Source: a virus | IMG/VR virus record: IMGVR_UViG_3300032291_002420 | Span: 1 to 36,537 of that record | Length of the DNA: 36,537 nt | Reading direction: 5' to 3' (one strand) | Shown: positions 1-8,375 of the stretch, piece after piece | How positions within the stretch are numbered: position 1 is the stretch's first letter | Layout: every line of letters begins with the position of its first letter | Notes under the pieces: generated by a model | Database searches by the model: none | What the model was told of the DNA's origin: nothing | Seen by the model: only the letters and a program-made list of their open reading frames with translations | Position numbers and translations under genes: made by a program

Positions 1-399
1 AACCTGGCTCACCTCGCCGGGCCGCATGCCGGCAAACTGCGTCAGCGGGAAGCCCGTCGCCTGCTGGAAGGCGGCAGGGTCGCGCATGAGCTCGCCAAGG
101 CGGCGGGTGTCCTCAAGTTCCGCCCGGCGCTGCTCCATCTGCGCGCCCATGAGGCGGCGCTGGGAGGCGTTGTAAAGGTCGGTATTCACTCCCGACGCCG
201 CCCCACCCAGCCCCGCCAGGAGCTGCGCGCGCTGGGCCGGCATGATCGGCTGTCCAGCCGCGAGCAGCGTCGCGCTGATGTTGGCCAGCGCGCTCACCGC
301 CGCGTCGCGCACGTCGCTGCGCGGCACGCCGTAGCGCGGATCGATCTGCGCCATCTGCTCGGGATCGCCGCCCGTGAAGAAATCCATAAGACCGACCAT
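1..399 (-). CDS. Internal virion (ejection-type) protein, 5' part only, cut by window edge
   Basis: This is the first 133 codons of the gene that is complete at 35056-36486. It opens with MVGLMDFFTGGDPEQ and runs off the window at base 1. The start at 399 has a strong ribosome-binding site (GGAGG a few bases upstream) and lies just past the stop of the transglycosylase gene (410-412). It differs from the complete copy by a few residues (for example Ser for Asn in the VSALAN stretch and Leu for Ile near residue 61). The 3' part is missing only because the window ends. In a circular genome this gene and 35056-36486 are the same gene. Confidence 0.85.
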   Translation of the reverse strand, partial: MVGLMDFFTGGDPEQMAQIDPRYGVPRSDVRDAAVSALANISATLLAAGQPIMPAQRAQLLAGLGGAASGVNTDLYNASQRRLMGAQMEQRRAELEDTRRLGELMRDPAAFQQATGFPLTQFAGMRPGEVSQV

Positions 400-450
400 C
401 GACTACCTCCTAGTCCAGCAGGCCGCGGCGGCGGCGGATAGCGATCGGCT
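1..450. repeat. Left copy of imperfect 450-bp terminal direct repeat
   Basis: Bases 1-450 match bases 36088-36537 without gaps at a constant offset of 36087. I counted 17 mismatches by eye (about 96% identity). The last 30 bases are identical. Most differences fall at third codon positions of the gene that reads through (for example near 115, 166, 174 and 342), and only a few change an amino acid (Asn to Ser and Ile to Leu in the 5' part of the gene). This is what two natural variants of one locus look like, so the repeat most likely marks circular closure of a phage genome of about 36.1 kb in a mixed population. An exact physical terminal repeat would be identical. Confidence 0.9.
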
Positions 451-1231
451 CAAAGGGCCGGGGACCGACGACCTGGCCGCGCATTTGCGGCTGTTCCATC
501 TGAGGCGTGGCCCCCAGCTGCGACAGCCCCAGGAAGCCGCGCTGCGCGGCGCCGACCGAAGCCATGCGCTGCGCCTGCTCGCGCTGCTGCTCCTGCTGCT
601 GCTGCGCCTGCTCGGGCGTCAGGGGCGTGGCCGGATCCACCAGGGACGGCGCAAGATAGTTGCCGAGACGACGCAAGCCCGTGCCCAAGTCATTCGCGTA
701 GACGGGCGGCGGCGGCTGCGCCGGAAGCGTTGCTGCCTCCGGCGCTGGGGGAGGCGCAACCGCAAAGGATCCCGCATCCGCCTCCGGCCCAGGCACGCCG
801 CCCGCAGGCGCGGGGGCCGCAGCGCCCAGGCCAAGGCTCGACGCGAACTGCCGCCCGATCTCCGTGATCGGCCCAACGCCGCCCGCGTTCCGCACCGCAT
901 ACCAGGGGCCGACGCCCCGATCGCGCATGCGCTCGAGGGAGAAGTCGACCTGCTCGCGCCAGTTCTCGGCGGAGGGCGGAGCGTTGAACCGCTGCTGGAA
1001 CTCGTAGGCCATGCCCCCCGGCGCGATGCGGCGCGGATCGCGCGAGCCCGAGAACAGCTGGAACGGCCCGAAGGAGTAGCCCCGCGTGTCGGAATTGCCG
1101 AAGGTGGGGGAGCCCAGCGTGCGCGGGTTCAGACCCTCTCGGCTCGCAATACCGAGAGCCATGTTCGGATCGACGCCAAGCTCCGTCGCGCGGCGGAAGA
1201 TGTAGTCCGCGATCGTCGGGATATCAGCCAT
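410..1231 (-). CDS. Virion-associated lytic transglycosylase-like protein
   Basis: This 273-residue protein probably opens peptidoglycan during DNA entry. The N-terminal half (about 1-130) looks like a lysozyme/SLT fold: an early helix is followed by ASREGLNP, where the Glu in SREG is the candidate catalytic acid, then GYSFGPFQLF, the G-P/M-x-Q-L pattern typical of this superfamily, and then GPWYAVRNAGG. The C-terminal half is a low-complexity linker rich in Pro, Ala and Gln (a poly-Gln/Glu run near residues 210-220) ending in an Arg cluster, RRRRGLLD. It overlaps the end of the upstream gene by 8 bases and sits among the internal virion genes, which suits an ejected enzyme rather than the lysis endolysin (that gene is at 5008). 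The exact transglycosylase family is not certain. Confidence 0.65.
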   Translation of the reverse strand: MADIPTIADYIFRRATELGVDPNMALGIASREGLNPRTLGSPTFGNSDTRGYSFGPFQLFSGSRDPRRIAPGGMAYEFQQRFNAPPSAENWREQVDFSLERMRDRGVGPWYAVRNAGGVGPITEIGRQFASSLGLGAAAPAPAGGVPGPEADAGSFAVAPPPAPEAATLPAQPPPPVYANDLGTGLRRLGNYLAPSLVDPATPLTPEQAQQQQEQQREQAQRMASVGAAQRGFLGLSQLGATPQMEQPQMRGQVVGPRPFEPIAIRRRRGLLD

Positions 1232-2492
1232 TGCCCATGGCCTTCCGCATCGGGCCGAAGCCCAGGTTCACGGCCTTGCGACCGGCGACCTCGCGGACCT
1301 GCTCGGGGTACTTCTTCTCGACGTCCTGCGCCATGGGGCCGACGACCTTCGGGTAGGTCTTCGGGTCGCCCTTGTAGCGGTAGGCGTACATATCGAGGCC
1401 CGTCTCCTTGTCGCGCCCGACCTTCTCGATGTCGGTCTTCATGCGCTCGTCGGAGAAGCCAAGCAGAGGAGCCAGCGCGGCGATACCCGACGCCGCAGAC
1501 CCGACAGCGCCCAGGCCGCCAAGGAACGAATTGCCGCGCGGCACGAACTGCGTGCCCGTCTGCGTCATGCCGTAGGGCGTGGCCGACGTCGCGCCCAGCC
1601 GCAGGTTCAGCATTTCGATCGGGTAGTTCTGCTGCTCCTGGAAGCGCGCGTAGGCCTCGTCGAGCGCCGCCTGCTGCTGCGCCTGCCGCTGCGCGCCGAT
1701 GTTCTCAAGCAGCGCGGCGTCAAGCTGACGCGACCTCTGGAACGCGCCCGACAGGTCGGCTAGCTGGTTAGCCGCCGCTAGGCGCTGCTGCGCGCCTTGC
1801 AGGCCCGCGCTCTGGTTGGCCAGCTGCGACTGCAGCATCTGCTGCGCGTTCACCTGCGAGGCCGTCAGCCCGGCCTGCTGGTTGGCCAGCTGCGCCTGCA
1901 TCGCGCGCTGCTGGTCCGCCTGCAGCAGCTGTGCTGCCTGGCCGAAACCCTGCGAGCGGAGATTGGCCGACAGTTCGCCGGCAGACCGCGCGGCCTCACC
2001 GAGTGCGACGCCCTCCGCGATGCCCTGGCGAGAGCCCCCGAAGGCGCGCGCGGCGAGCGCTTGGTCCCCGATACGATTGACTGCAGTTTGCGTCGCACCT
2101 TGCAAACGAGAGAGCGCGGCGTCCTCGACGTTCTGGATGAAGGGGTTCATGTACGCGCTGACATCGCCCTGCAGGAAGCTGGGCGCATTCACACCCTGGA
2201 ACCCGATCTGCGAGGCCTGCACGCCCATGGGGTTGTACTGCGACACGTCGGAAGCTGTTTGGAAGGCCTGGTTGTACATCGGCTGCGTCGCACCGACGCC
2301 CGCCTGCGCGTACTGAAACGCCGCCTCCTGCTCGGGCGAGAAGCCGGCGATCAGCTGGCCAGTGTAGGGCTGGTAGGGGCGATTGCTGATCGCGTCAGCG
2401 CGCGCGAGGTTTTCGCGCGTCACATCCTCAAGCCACGGCGGGAGTTCAGTCCGCTGGGTTACCGTCTGAGCACTCGGTGCGCTTCTGCCCAT
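1224..2492 (-). CDS. Internal virion/tail protein with C-terminal S74-like chaperone motif
   Basis: This 422-residue protein has three parts. Residues 1-130 hold conserved-looking Tyr/Pro/Gly-rich sequence (PYQPYTG, GFSPEQEAAF). Residues about 130-300 are long Gln/Ala-rich helices (AQLANQQAGL and AQSQLANQ-like repeats), probably coiled coil. The C-terminus (346-422) has SDERMKTDIEKVG followed by VVGPMAQDVEKKYPEQV, the signature of the peptidase S74 intramolecular chaperone, with Ser347 and Lys352 at the catalytic dyad positions. Only about 75 residues follow, shorter than usual for S74 domains. The family context is a virion component next to the transglycosylase, probably part of the ejected or tail-tip complex. 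The start at 2492 has GGAG about 10 bases upstream and overlaps the preceding gene by 47 bases. Confidence 0.65.
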   Translation of the reverse strand: MGRSAPSAQTVTQRTELPPWLEDVTRENLARADAISNRPYQPYTGQLIAGFSPEQEAAFQYAQAGVGATQPMYNQAFQTASDVSQYNPMGVQASQIGFQGVNAPSFLQGDVSAYMNPFIQNVEDAALSRLQGATQTAVNRIGDQALAARAFGGSRQGIAEGVALGEAARSAGELSANLRSQGFGQAAQLLQADQQRAMQAQLANQQAGLTASQVNAQQMLQSQLANQSAGLQGAQQRLAAANQLADLSGAFQRSRQLDAALLENIGAQRQAQQQAALDEAYARFQEQQNYPIEMLNLRLGATSATPYGMTQTGTQFVPRGNSFLGGLGAVGSAASGIAALAPLLGFSDERMKTDIEKVGRDKETGLDMYAYRYKGDPKTYPKVVGPMAQDVEKKYPEQVREVAGRKAVNLGFGPMRKAMGNG

Positions 2493-2817
2493 GGGGGTCG
2501 TACTCCATCATTATCATCCGCCGCTTCCAGCCCCTTGCCTTTAGGACCGGCTCGTAGCCCGGCCTTACGCAGGCCTGGCCATACTCACACCCCTGTTCCA
2601 GCGCCCACTTCTCCACCTGCGGCATGAGCTCCAAGATCCCGTCGAGCTCACCGGCAGACAAGAAAAAATGAGCGTACTTGCGCCGTGGCGACTGCACGAT
2701 CTCCGTGATGATGATCGCGCGATCGTTGTGGTGCGCCTGCATCTCCCCTCGGTTGAGGGCTTCGATGACGTCTTCTAGGGAATGCGTGTCGCCGCCAAGT
2801 CGCAGCGCCTTCCGCAT
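2446..2817 (-). CDS. GNAT-like acetyltransferase-fold phage protein
   Basis: This is a 123-residue protein. The middle and C-terminus (ELMPQVEKWALEQGCEYGQACVRPGYEPVLKARGWKRRMIMM) follow the GNAT pattern: a helix, a strand, then an R-x-G-x-E-x-x-L-x-x-x-G-W ending. Short GNAT-like proteins of this kind occur beside structural genes in podovirus-type genomes, and their substrate is unknown. I placed the start at the ATG at 2817, which comes one base after the stop of the preceding gene (TAG-G-ATG). A TTG at 2847 would add 10 residues but has no ribosome-binding site. The 3' end overlaps the next gene by 47 bases. Function is inferred from fold pattern only. Confidence 0.55.
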   Translation of the reverse strand: MRKALRLGGDTHSLEDVIEALNRGEMQAHHNDRAIIITEIVQSPRRKYAHFFLSAGELDGILELMPQVEKWALEQGCEYGQACVRPGYEPVLKARGWKRRMIMMEYDPHGQKRTECSDGNPAD

Positions 2818-2818
2818 C

Positions 2819-3049
2819 CTAGTAAGGAGGAGAGCCCGATTGTCCAAGCGGCACCGCCGTGGCCGTTAGGGTTCCCGCATTACTGACTGTCAGCTTATAT
2901 ACCGACCCGTTCGGCGCTTGAAGCAAAACCGAGTCCACCGCCTCGATCTTGTTCACCGTCTGGCCCACGATCTGGTCTAGCGCCGACAAGGCGCGCGTAA
3001 AGTAGCCCGCGTCGTAGGCCGCCGGAGCGGGAGGAAGATTAGCCCTCAT
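2819..3049 (-). CDS. Small hypothetical virion-region protein
   Basis: This 76-residue protein has no recognised family. The N-terminal half is helical (AYFTRALSALDQIVGQTVN-like pattern) and the C-terminal half is a short beta-rich piece (VLLQAPNGSVYKLTVSNAGTLTA). Its start overlaps the stop of the large tail gene upstream by four bases (ATGA), so it is probably translated by coupling. Its position between the large tail protein and the GNAT-like gene suggests a small structural or assembly part. Confidence 0.6.
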   Translation of the reverse strand: MRANLPPAPAAYDAGYFTRALSALDQIVGQTVNKIEAVDSVLLQAPNGSVYKLTVSNAGTLTATAVPLGQSGSPPY

Positions 3050-5007
3050 CGTGCCCCCTTCGCCGTGAAGTCAATCCGCATCTGGCCGATACTCCATGGG
3101 GCGTCTTCGGTCGCGGCGATCTTGATGCGGAAGTCGCGCCCTGTCACGCGGACATCCGTGTAGCCGTCAGAACGCGGGTTATAAGGCCCCGACGTCGTCT
3201 CCGCGCCCTCCGGGGTGAAGGAGGAGAAGAAGGTCAGTTCCGTGCTGTCGTATCCGTAGCCGCTGTCCGTCAGCGCCTGGCGGACGAAGGAGATGGACCC
3301 ACCGTCGCGCAGGTTGATGGACCCCGTCTCGGCGTAGCGCGACGTCTCGATCGGCATGCCTGCGGCAGTCCAGCCGTTCTCCTGGTAGTACACCTGGTTC
3401 AAATCGTCGGTGGCGAGGGGGAACTTGAACACCCCCGCGCTGCAGGCCGCCGTGCGCGTCATCGTGCTGCCGATGCCCCACCAGCCCTCTTGGAAGTTGT
3501 AGTAGACGGAGAGGTTCGGAACCGAAGATCCCTGCGACGGGAACCAAAACCAGACTTCCGGAAAGGTGCCGTTATCGGCCCCGTGCGCGTAGAGCGGGCC
3601 AGCGTCGGGGTCGATGTTGTCGAAGACGTAGGCGCCGACATCGCACGCCAGCGGCTTCACGACGCCGCCGTCGTACATCCAGAAGCCTTCCTTCCCCATC
3701 CAAATGCAGCGGCCCGCCGTAACCGCGAAAGAGCGCGGCGACATCAGCCCGCAGCCAAAGCCGATGCGCTCGATCGAGTAGATGTAGGGCAGGCCGATGA
3801 AGCGCATCAGCCAGGCTTCGCTCTCGGTCCAGATCAGCGTGCCTTCGCGCACAGGGGCCGCCATAATCAGCAGGCTTTCCGTGTCGAGATCCAGGAAGCC
3901 CGCCGTGTTGGTCGTCGAGGCGAAATCCCAATCGGTGTAGTTCTCGCGCGAGCTCCACCCGACCCGGCGCGGTACGCCGCCGACGCCAAGAAGCACGGCG
4001 TGGCGCTCGGGCGTGACGATTACGGCGCGGTTGCTGATCGGGATCACCTTCGTCGTGGTGACGCTGCCGCCCGTGCCGGTGGTGTTGGTGCCAGAGGAGG
4101 AAAAGGTAAACGTCGTCGGGCTCGGCACAGACGCCACCGTGTGCGTGCCGTTGAAGCTGCCGACGGAATTGCCCGAGACGACGATACTCTCCGCGGGCGT
4201 GTAGCCGTGATTGTCCACCGTCGTCACCGTGGCGACGTTGGAGACGCGGGTAATGCTCGCAATCGCGCTGGTGCCGACAGGGTTGGCAACAGGCTCGCCC
4301 GTGTTCCAGTGCAGCAGCCGCCCGTCGCTTGACGAGACGGCCAGGAGATCCTCGCCCCAGTTGTCGAACGTCCAGGAGAAGGACGGCGTGAACAGTAGGC
4401 TGGCCGGGCGCCTATCAGCCACCGGCAGCGCCGCCGTACCGCCGCTGGAAGACGCATTCGCCGCCGTCTGCGCGTAGGTGAACGTCGTGGAGGACGGCAC
4501 GCTGGCGATCGTAAAGGTGCCGTTGAAAGACGCGTCCGTCACGCCCGCGATCAGCACCGACATGCCGACATGGAACATGTGCGCGTCAGCCGTGGTGATG
4601 GTCACGACATTCGTCGCCCGCACCGCCGTCGTGATGCTCACCTCGGCGTAGTCGAGGCCATACAGAAGCTCGCCGTAGTCGCTCGCGCCATAGGCGCCGT
4701 ACAGGCCGATATCCGGCTGCACATAGCCCGCCGGGGTGACCTCCAGGTAAGACGAGCCGTCGAGGACGTAGAGGTTGTCTTCGCAGCCCAGCGCCGCATA
4801 GGGATTCCCGGCTTGGTTGGACCAGGTGAAGATAGCGCGGCAGGGGCTGGCCAGAGGTGAGCTAGTAATGCGCTGCCACCCGCCCACCGGAAGCAGCTTG
4901 CCGGAGCGCCAGCGCACTAGGTTCGCGTCCCAATACCGCCCCTTTACCTGCAGGGGCGTCGCAGGCTTCACCACACCCGGCGGGAGATTTAGGGCGGCAA
5001 GGGGCAT
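3046..5007 (-). CDS. Large tail structural protein (gp10-like/tail hub candidate) with two internal beta-domain repeats
   Basis: This 653-residue beta-rich protein opens with LPPGVVKPATPLQVKGRYWD and RWRSGKLLPVGGWQRI, a beginning I associate with podovirus tail or DNA-stabilising proteins (P22 gp10 type propellers). Two copies of a roughly 70-residue domain lie at about 123-197 and 245-320. Each has the pattern V-A/V-T-I/V-T-T, then G-x-x-V/I-x-V/I-x-G, then SFNGT(F/H)T(I/V)ASVPS and TTFTY/F. This repeat is often labelled FCCH-like in phage annotations. The remainder alternates Trp/Gly-rich strands (for example NFQEGWWGIGSTMTRTA). The start at 5007 follows the endolysin stop directly. The precise tail role is inferred from length, composition and position. 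Confidence 0.6.
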   Translation of the reverse strand: MPLAALNLPPGVVKPATPLQVKGRYWDANLVRWRSGKLLPVGGWQRITSSPLASPCRAIFTWSNQAGNPYAALGCEDNLYVLDGSSYLEVTPAGYVQPDIGLYGAYGASDYGELLYGLDYAEVSITTAVRATNVVTITTADAHMFHVGMSVLIAGVTDASFNGTFTIASVPSSTTFTYAQTAANASSSGGTAALPVADRRPASLLFTPSFSWTFDNWGEDLLAVSSSDGRLLHWNTGEPVANPVGTSAIASITRVSNVATVTTVDNHGYTPAESIVVSGNSVGSFNGTHTVASVPSPTTFTFSSSGTNTTGTGGSVTTTKVIPISNRAVIVTPERHAVLLGVGGVPRRVGWSSRENYTDWDFASTTNTAGFLDLDTESLLIMAAPVREGTLIWTESEAWLMRFIGLPYIYSIERIGFGCGLMSPRSFAVTAGRCIWMGKEGFWMYDGGVVKPLACDVGAYVFDNIDPDAGPLYAHGADNGTFPEVWFWFPSQGSSVPNLSVYYNFQEGWWGIGSTMTRTAACSAGVFKFPLATDDLNQVYYQENGWTAAGMPIETSRYAETGSINLRDGGSISFVRQALTDSGYGYDSTELTFFSSFTPEGAETTSGPYNPRSDGYTDVRVTGRDFRIKIAATEDAPWSIGQMRIDFTAKGAR

Positions 5008-5544
5008 TTATGCCATCTCCTCTCCGCGAGACATACGCGCGGCAGTCACCTCCACGTCGTCCACGCGTCGGGTCCAGCCGCGGCCAAACACCTGGAACGT
5101 CGGCAAGCCCCGCAGGAACGCCTGGCGCGCTTCGCTGTATTCCTCAATGAACCCTTCGGCCCCCTCCGCGCAAGCGGCTTTGATGGCCGCCAGCGTCTTA
5201 GGTCCGATGGAACCGTCTTGCGTCACGCGCGCAACCTCCTGGGCGAAGAGAATAGCCCGCCGCGGGCCGGAGTTCACCGCGCAGTCAAAGACGGCGTAGT
5301 CAACGCCCGCAGGCAAATCGTCCCCCCGCACCGCGTCCCAGTAGCCACGGCGGTAGATGGCGGCCAGCGTCTCGTCGCTGATCGCGCGGAGCTCGTCCTT
5401 CGTCACCTCGCGCTTGAGATGCGCCTCCAGCGTGCGCTTCGTCACGCCCTTCATCGTGGCGCCACCAGGATCAGCCGGGTGGTCGGCCCAGCCGCCTTCA
5501 TGCTTCAGCACGAAGGCAAGGCAGAGGTCGAAGTTCTGCTTCAC
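5008..5544 (-). CDS. Endolysin, glycoside hydrolase family 108 type
   Basis: This 178-residue lysis muramidase opens the cell wall at the end of infection. The N-terminus has KHEGGWADHPADPGG followed by ATMKGVT, the family hallmark, with Glu16 as the expected catalytic residue. It is followed by the helix YRRGYWDAV and by DYAVFDCAVNSG. The C-terminal half (GSIGPKTLAAIKA) is a small peptidoglycan-binding-like helical part. I use a GTG start at 5544. It overlaps the TGA of the upstream holin-like gene (GTGA), and the protein from there begins exactly where the family usually begins. The longer frame reaching 5709 is upstream coding sequence read in another frame. No signal peptide or anchor is visible, so export probably depends on the holins encoded just upstream. 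Confidence 0.9.
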   Translation of the reverse strand: MKQNFDLCLAFVLKHEGGWADHPADPGGATMKGVTKRTLEAHLKREVTKDELRAISDETLAAIYRRGYWDAVRGDDLPAGVDYAVFDCAVNSGPRRAILFAQEVARVTQDGSIGPKTLAAIKAACAEGAEGFIEEYSEARQAFLRGLPTFQVFGRGWTRRVDDVEVTAARMSRGEEMA

Positions 5545-6062
5545 TTGTCGGCCTTCAGAACGTGGTTGAGCTGCTGGGTCTTTTCGCGCGAGCCGGCCGA
5601 GGAGCCGAAGTAGTAGCTGACGATAACACCCCAGGCCGTGCCAAGGGTACCCAGCATGATCAGCAGCGCCTCGCCTCCCTGCGGCGGGAGGCCATACAGC
5701 AGCATACACCCAAGCACGCTGAAGAAGCCGCAGGTGACGGTCGCCGCCAGGGCGCGCGGGGTCCAGTCGCCGGTCTTCACCTCGCGGTCGCGGGCGCTGT
5801 CGCGATCAGCCGCGTCGATGCGCTGGATGTCGATCTCCAGTTCCTTCATTCGCACCGTGAAGTTTTGCTCGGCCTGCTTCAGCGCGAGCAGCTGCTCCGG
5901 CGTGGCGTTCTTCGCAGCCTCTGCCAGCTCGGCCTCGGTGCCGTCCGGCTTGCCCAGCAGGGCCTCGGAGATGGCGCGCGTGGCCATGCCGGCGAGCGGG
6001 CCGCCGACGGCCGTGGCGATGGAGGGGGCGACCGTGCGGACGAGGTTTAGGAGCTGGTCCAT
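5541..6062 (-). CDS. Holin-like membrane protein with long cytoplasmic N-terminus
   Basis: This is a 173-residue protein. Residues 1-100 are soluble and helical, with a charged coiled stretch (ALKQAEQNFTVRMKELEIDI). Two hydrophobic segments follow: ALAATVTCGFFSVLGCMLLYGL and ALLIMLGTLGTAWGVIVSYYF (about 110-155). It ends in the polar tail SREKTQQLNH. This arrangement matches phage holin-type proteins of the 3-segment or holin_3_6 kind, and the endolysin follows with a four-base overlap. Two other small membrane genes precede it, so which one sets lysis timing cannot be told from sequence. Confidence 0.65.
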   Translation of the reverse strand: MDQLLNLVRTVAPSIATAVGGPLAGMATRAISEALLGKPDGTEAELAEAAKNATPEQLLALKQAEQNFTVRMKELEIDIQRIDAADRDSARDREVKTGDWTPRALAATVTCGFFSVLGCMLLYGLPPQGGEALLIMLGTLGTAWGVIVSYYFGSSAGSREKTQQLNHVLKADK

Positions 6063-6286
6063 CAGTCGCGGTTCTCCGAGGATTGCCCCAGGCGCAGGCC
6101 TCCGAGGAGGCCAACGAGCGCGCCGACGATGGTGGAGAATGCAGGCCCCAGCACCTCAAAGATCTTGTCGTTGTTGACCTTCTCGTCGAACAGGCCGAAC
6201 AGCAGTACGAGCACCATGGCGAGCATGACCATCGCCAGCGTGTAGATTGAGATGAGCAGGATGTGCCGCTGGACGACCTGCATCAT
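6062..6286 (-). CDS. Small two-segment membrane protein, holin candidate
   Basis: This 74-residue protein has two clear membrane segments: ISIYTLAMVMLAMVLVLLFGLF (about 13-34) and an Ala/Gly/Val-rich one around residues 48-66 (VLGPAFSTIVGALVGLLGG). A short charged loop lies between them and the tail is polar. It starts with two ATG codons in a row, as some holins do for dual starts (Met-Met), and overlaps the stop of the preceding gene. It lies in the lysis cassette and is the best size match to a classical class II holin. Confidence 0.65.
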   Translation of the reverse strand: MMQVVQRHILLISIYTLAMVMLAMVLVLLFGLFDEKVNNDKIFEVLGPAFSTIVGALVGLLGGLRLGQSSENRD

Positions 6287-6513
6287 TTGTCGGCCTTGCG
6301 GTCCAGGCGATCGAAGATCTGCTTGAGGATCTCCTTCACTTCCTGGATGTCGGTCTTGTAGTCGTCCTTGCTGACGTAGGACGTGTGAAGCTCACGCTCG
6401 ATGTGCTTCATCTCGTCCTGGAGGGTGCGGACGCTCTCCCAGACGACCTTCAGCATCCACCCTACTGCCGCACCGCAGACCCCGACGATGATGTTGTAGA
6501 GGTCTTGGGTCAT
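6283..6513 (-). CDS. Membrane-anchored coiled-coil protein of the lysis cassette
   Basis: This 76-residue protein has one N-terminal hydrophobic segment (IIVGVCGAAVGWMLKVVW), followed by an acidic/basic coiled coil (about 28-75: TLQDEMKHIERELHT, KTDIQEVKEILKQIFDRL). The layout resembles XhlA/haemolysin-type accessory holins and small phage tail-chaperone membrane proteins. It starts immediately upstream of the two holin-like genes and ends in the overlap with the next. A role in lysis is inferred from position, and no spanin lipobox is present. Confidence 0.5.
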   Translation of the reverse strand: MTQDLYNIIVGVCGAAVGWMLKVVWESVRTLQDEMKHIERELHTSYVSKDDYKTDIQEVKEILKQIFDRLDRKADK

Positions 6514-6846
6514 TTACGTGGGTGTCCACAGCAGCGGCGGCGTCACGACCGGCGGATTGGCGATAGCAGCAAGCTGCGCGGCCACGTTGTCCGTCAGCGC
6601 CTGCACCTGCTCGGGGCCAAGGGCCGCCTGCACCCAGCCGACCACCTGCGCCTGCGTCAGATCCTCGTAGGGCGTGTAGGGCTGGCCCGGCTCGTAGGTC
6701 AGGCCGACAGTGCCATACACGGTCGCGGTGTTGGTGCCGTCCGTGCCGTTGAGGCGCCAGTGGACAGTGAACACCACATCGGTGTGGCCGTCCTTCTGCG
6801 GATAGCAGTCAAGCTGCTCGATGACCCAGGTGTAGGTGTTAGACAT
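6514..6846 (-). CDS. Tail-fibre-linked hypothetical protein
   Basis: This 110-residue protein starts in a one-base overlap (TGATG) with the stop of the tail fibre gene. The N-terminal 60 residues form a beta-rich domain with a conserved-looking core (YTWVIEQLDCYPQKDGHTDVV, then VHWRLNGTDG and VYGTVGL). The C-terminal part contains TQAQVVGWVQAALG and a helix. Proteins with this TYxWxIxxLDCYPQ opening often follow phage fibre genes. I recall this as a conserved family of unknown function and do not assign a role beyond possible fibre assembly or display. Confidence 0.6.
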   Translation of the reverse strand: MSNTYTWVIEQLDCYPQKDGHTDVVFTVHWRLNGTDGTNTATVYGTVGLTYEPGQPYTPYEDLTQAQVVGWVQAALGPEQVQALTDNVAAQLAAIANPPVVTPPLLWTPT

Positions 6847-8366
6847 CAGCGAGCCTCCAGTGTTGCGATACGGGCCTTGAGAGCATCGTTCTCGGCCTTC
6901 AGTTCCTGCACGGCCTTCGTCAGCACGGCGACAATTTGCAACGGATCGATGCCCTGGAAGGTCGGGGTGTTCTCATCGTACATTTCATCCTTGACGCCCG
7001 TGATGGCGGTCGGGATTGCGGCCTGCACCTCATGGGCGACAAAGCCAACAGCAGCCCGGTCCTTGTCCTTCCACTTGAAGGTGACAGGGTTAAGCTGCAT
7101 CACCGCAGAAAGACCGCCGCTGAACGGCGCGATATTTTCCTTGAGGCGGTAGTCCGAGACGCTGATGCAAGAATTGGCTGCAATATCTATGAAGCCAGAG
7201 TCAATGCTGTTCCTGCACTCAAAGCGAACGGCTGGCCCGGAAAACCTAAAGATACCGGCGGCAGAAGACGCAGGCGCGTGAAAGCCAATACCCGGCTGAG
7301 TGCCGCCGGTGTGTTCAATGGTTACCGTCCTCTCGTTCCAATTAGCTGCGCTGGTGCCCGCGACAGCTAATCGGCTTTCGGTGGCACCCGTAAAGGCAGT
7401 CGTCCCAATCCTAAAATTGCCGCCAGCGTCAATGCGAGCGCGTTCGACAGCGTTGGAGTAAAACTCAACTTGCCCGTCAGCAGAGGAAAACATACCCCCG
7501 TCTGTGTCGCCACCACCGCCGCCAAAGGAATACCCGTTGTTGTTTACCCCTCCAACTCCGGGCGCGCCTCCTCTGGCACGAATGCCACCGTTAACCACGA
7601 GGCTTGTATCTGGCGTTGTTGTACCGATGCCAACGTTGCCGCTACTGGCGATACGCATGCGCTCGGAGGTGCCGCCAGTGCGGAAAATAAGATTCTGGTT
7701 CGCTATTTCAGACGCAAGCGAAGCAACGCCCGTGCCGACAACATCCGAAAACACAACAGAGTTGAAGGCAGAGGCGCTCCCAGAAAGATCGAGGACGGCG
7801 TTTCTGTTTACGCTTTCAACTACGAGCGTGGTATTAGAAGCAACATTCCCGGTGTTTGCGTCGTTGTACAGATGAAGGCTGCGGCCTATAGAAGAAACTG
7901 GCGACGACGTACCGATGCCCACGTTGCCCGACGTATCCTTGTAAATCTGCCCGCTGCCGACATTGATCACGGCCGTGTCGCCCGTAAAGCCGTTGATCGC
8001 CGGGTTGGTCAGCGTCTTGTTCGTCAGCGTCTGCGTGCTGTCGGTATCGGCCATCACCTTGCGTGCAGAACCAGTGCCGACCGTCAGAAGGTTGTCGTCG
8101 CTGTCCCAAACGACGGAGCCGTCCGCCGTCTGGGCGGGAGACGCAGCAGTCGGCACGACGAGGACGCCCGTCGCCGTCAGCGTCCCGGCCACCGTCAGCG
8201 TCTTGCCAGACCCGACGTTCAGACCGACCGACGTACCGTTGCCAGCCGCGTTGAACAGCGCGTCGATTGTGTCGAAGTCGGTGTTCAGCTTGCCACCCCA
8301 GGTGTCCCGCGAAGCGCCGACCTCGGGCTTCGTCAGGTTGAGGTTCGTCGTAAAGCTATCGGGCAT
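6846..8366 (-). CDS. Tail fibre/spike with C-terminal peptidase S74 chaperone
   Basis: This 506-residue receptor-binding protein candidate has an N-terminus ([17 protein letters not shown], then [18 protein letters not shown]) that is the standard phage fibre attachment motif. The central 60-400 region consists of Gly/Thr-rich beta repeats (for example [10 protein letters not shown] and [10 protein letters not shown]). The C-terminus is a peptidase S74 domain: SDYRLKENI with Ser404 and Lys409 as the self-cleavage dyad, [14 protein letters not shown], and a terminal coiled coil ([22 protein letters not shown]). This domain folds the trimer and is then cut off. Parts of the shaft (about 7450-7900) look less GC-rich than the flanks, as expected for a host-range region exchanged between phages. 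Confidence 0.85.
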   Translation of the reverse strand: MPDSFTTNLNLTKPEVGASRDTWGGKLNTDFDTIDALFNAAGNGTSVGLNVGSGKTLTVAGTLTATGVLVVPTAASPAQTADGSVVWDSDDNLLTVGTGSARKVMADTDSTQTLTNKTLTNPAINGFTGDTAVINVGSGQIYKDTSGNVGIGTSSPVSSIGRSLHLYNDANTGNVASNTTLVVESVNRNAVLDLSGSASAFNSVVFSDVVGTGVASLASEIANQNLIFRTGGTSERMRIASSGNVGIGTTTPDTSLVVNGGIRARGGAPGVGGVNNNGYSFGGGGGDTDGGMFSSADGQVEFYSNAVERARIDAGGNFRIGTTAFTGATESRLAVAGTSAANWNERTVTIEHTGGTQPGIGFHAPASSAAGIFRFSGPAVRFECRNSIDSGFIDIAANSCISVSDYRLKENIAPFSGGLSAVMQLNPVTFKWKDKDRAAVGFVAHEVQAAIPTAITGVKDEMYDENTPTFQGIDPLQIVAVLTKAVQELKAENDALKARIATLEAR

Positions 8367-8375
8367 CCGCGCCTC

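Noticed and set aside
1-450. Physical direct terminal repeat like that of T7-type phages
   Set aside because: Physical repeats are identical copies; here 17 of 450 bases differ, mostly silently, so two population variants are more likely.
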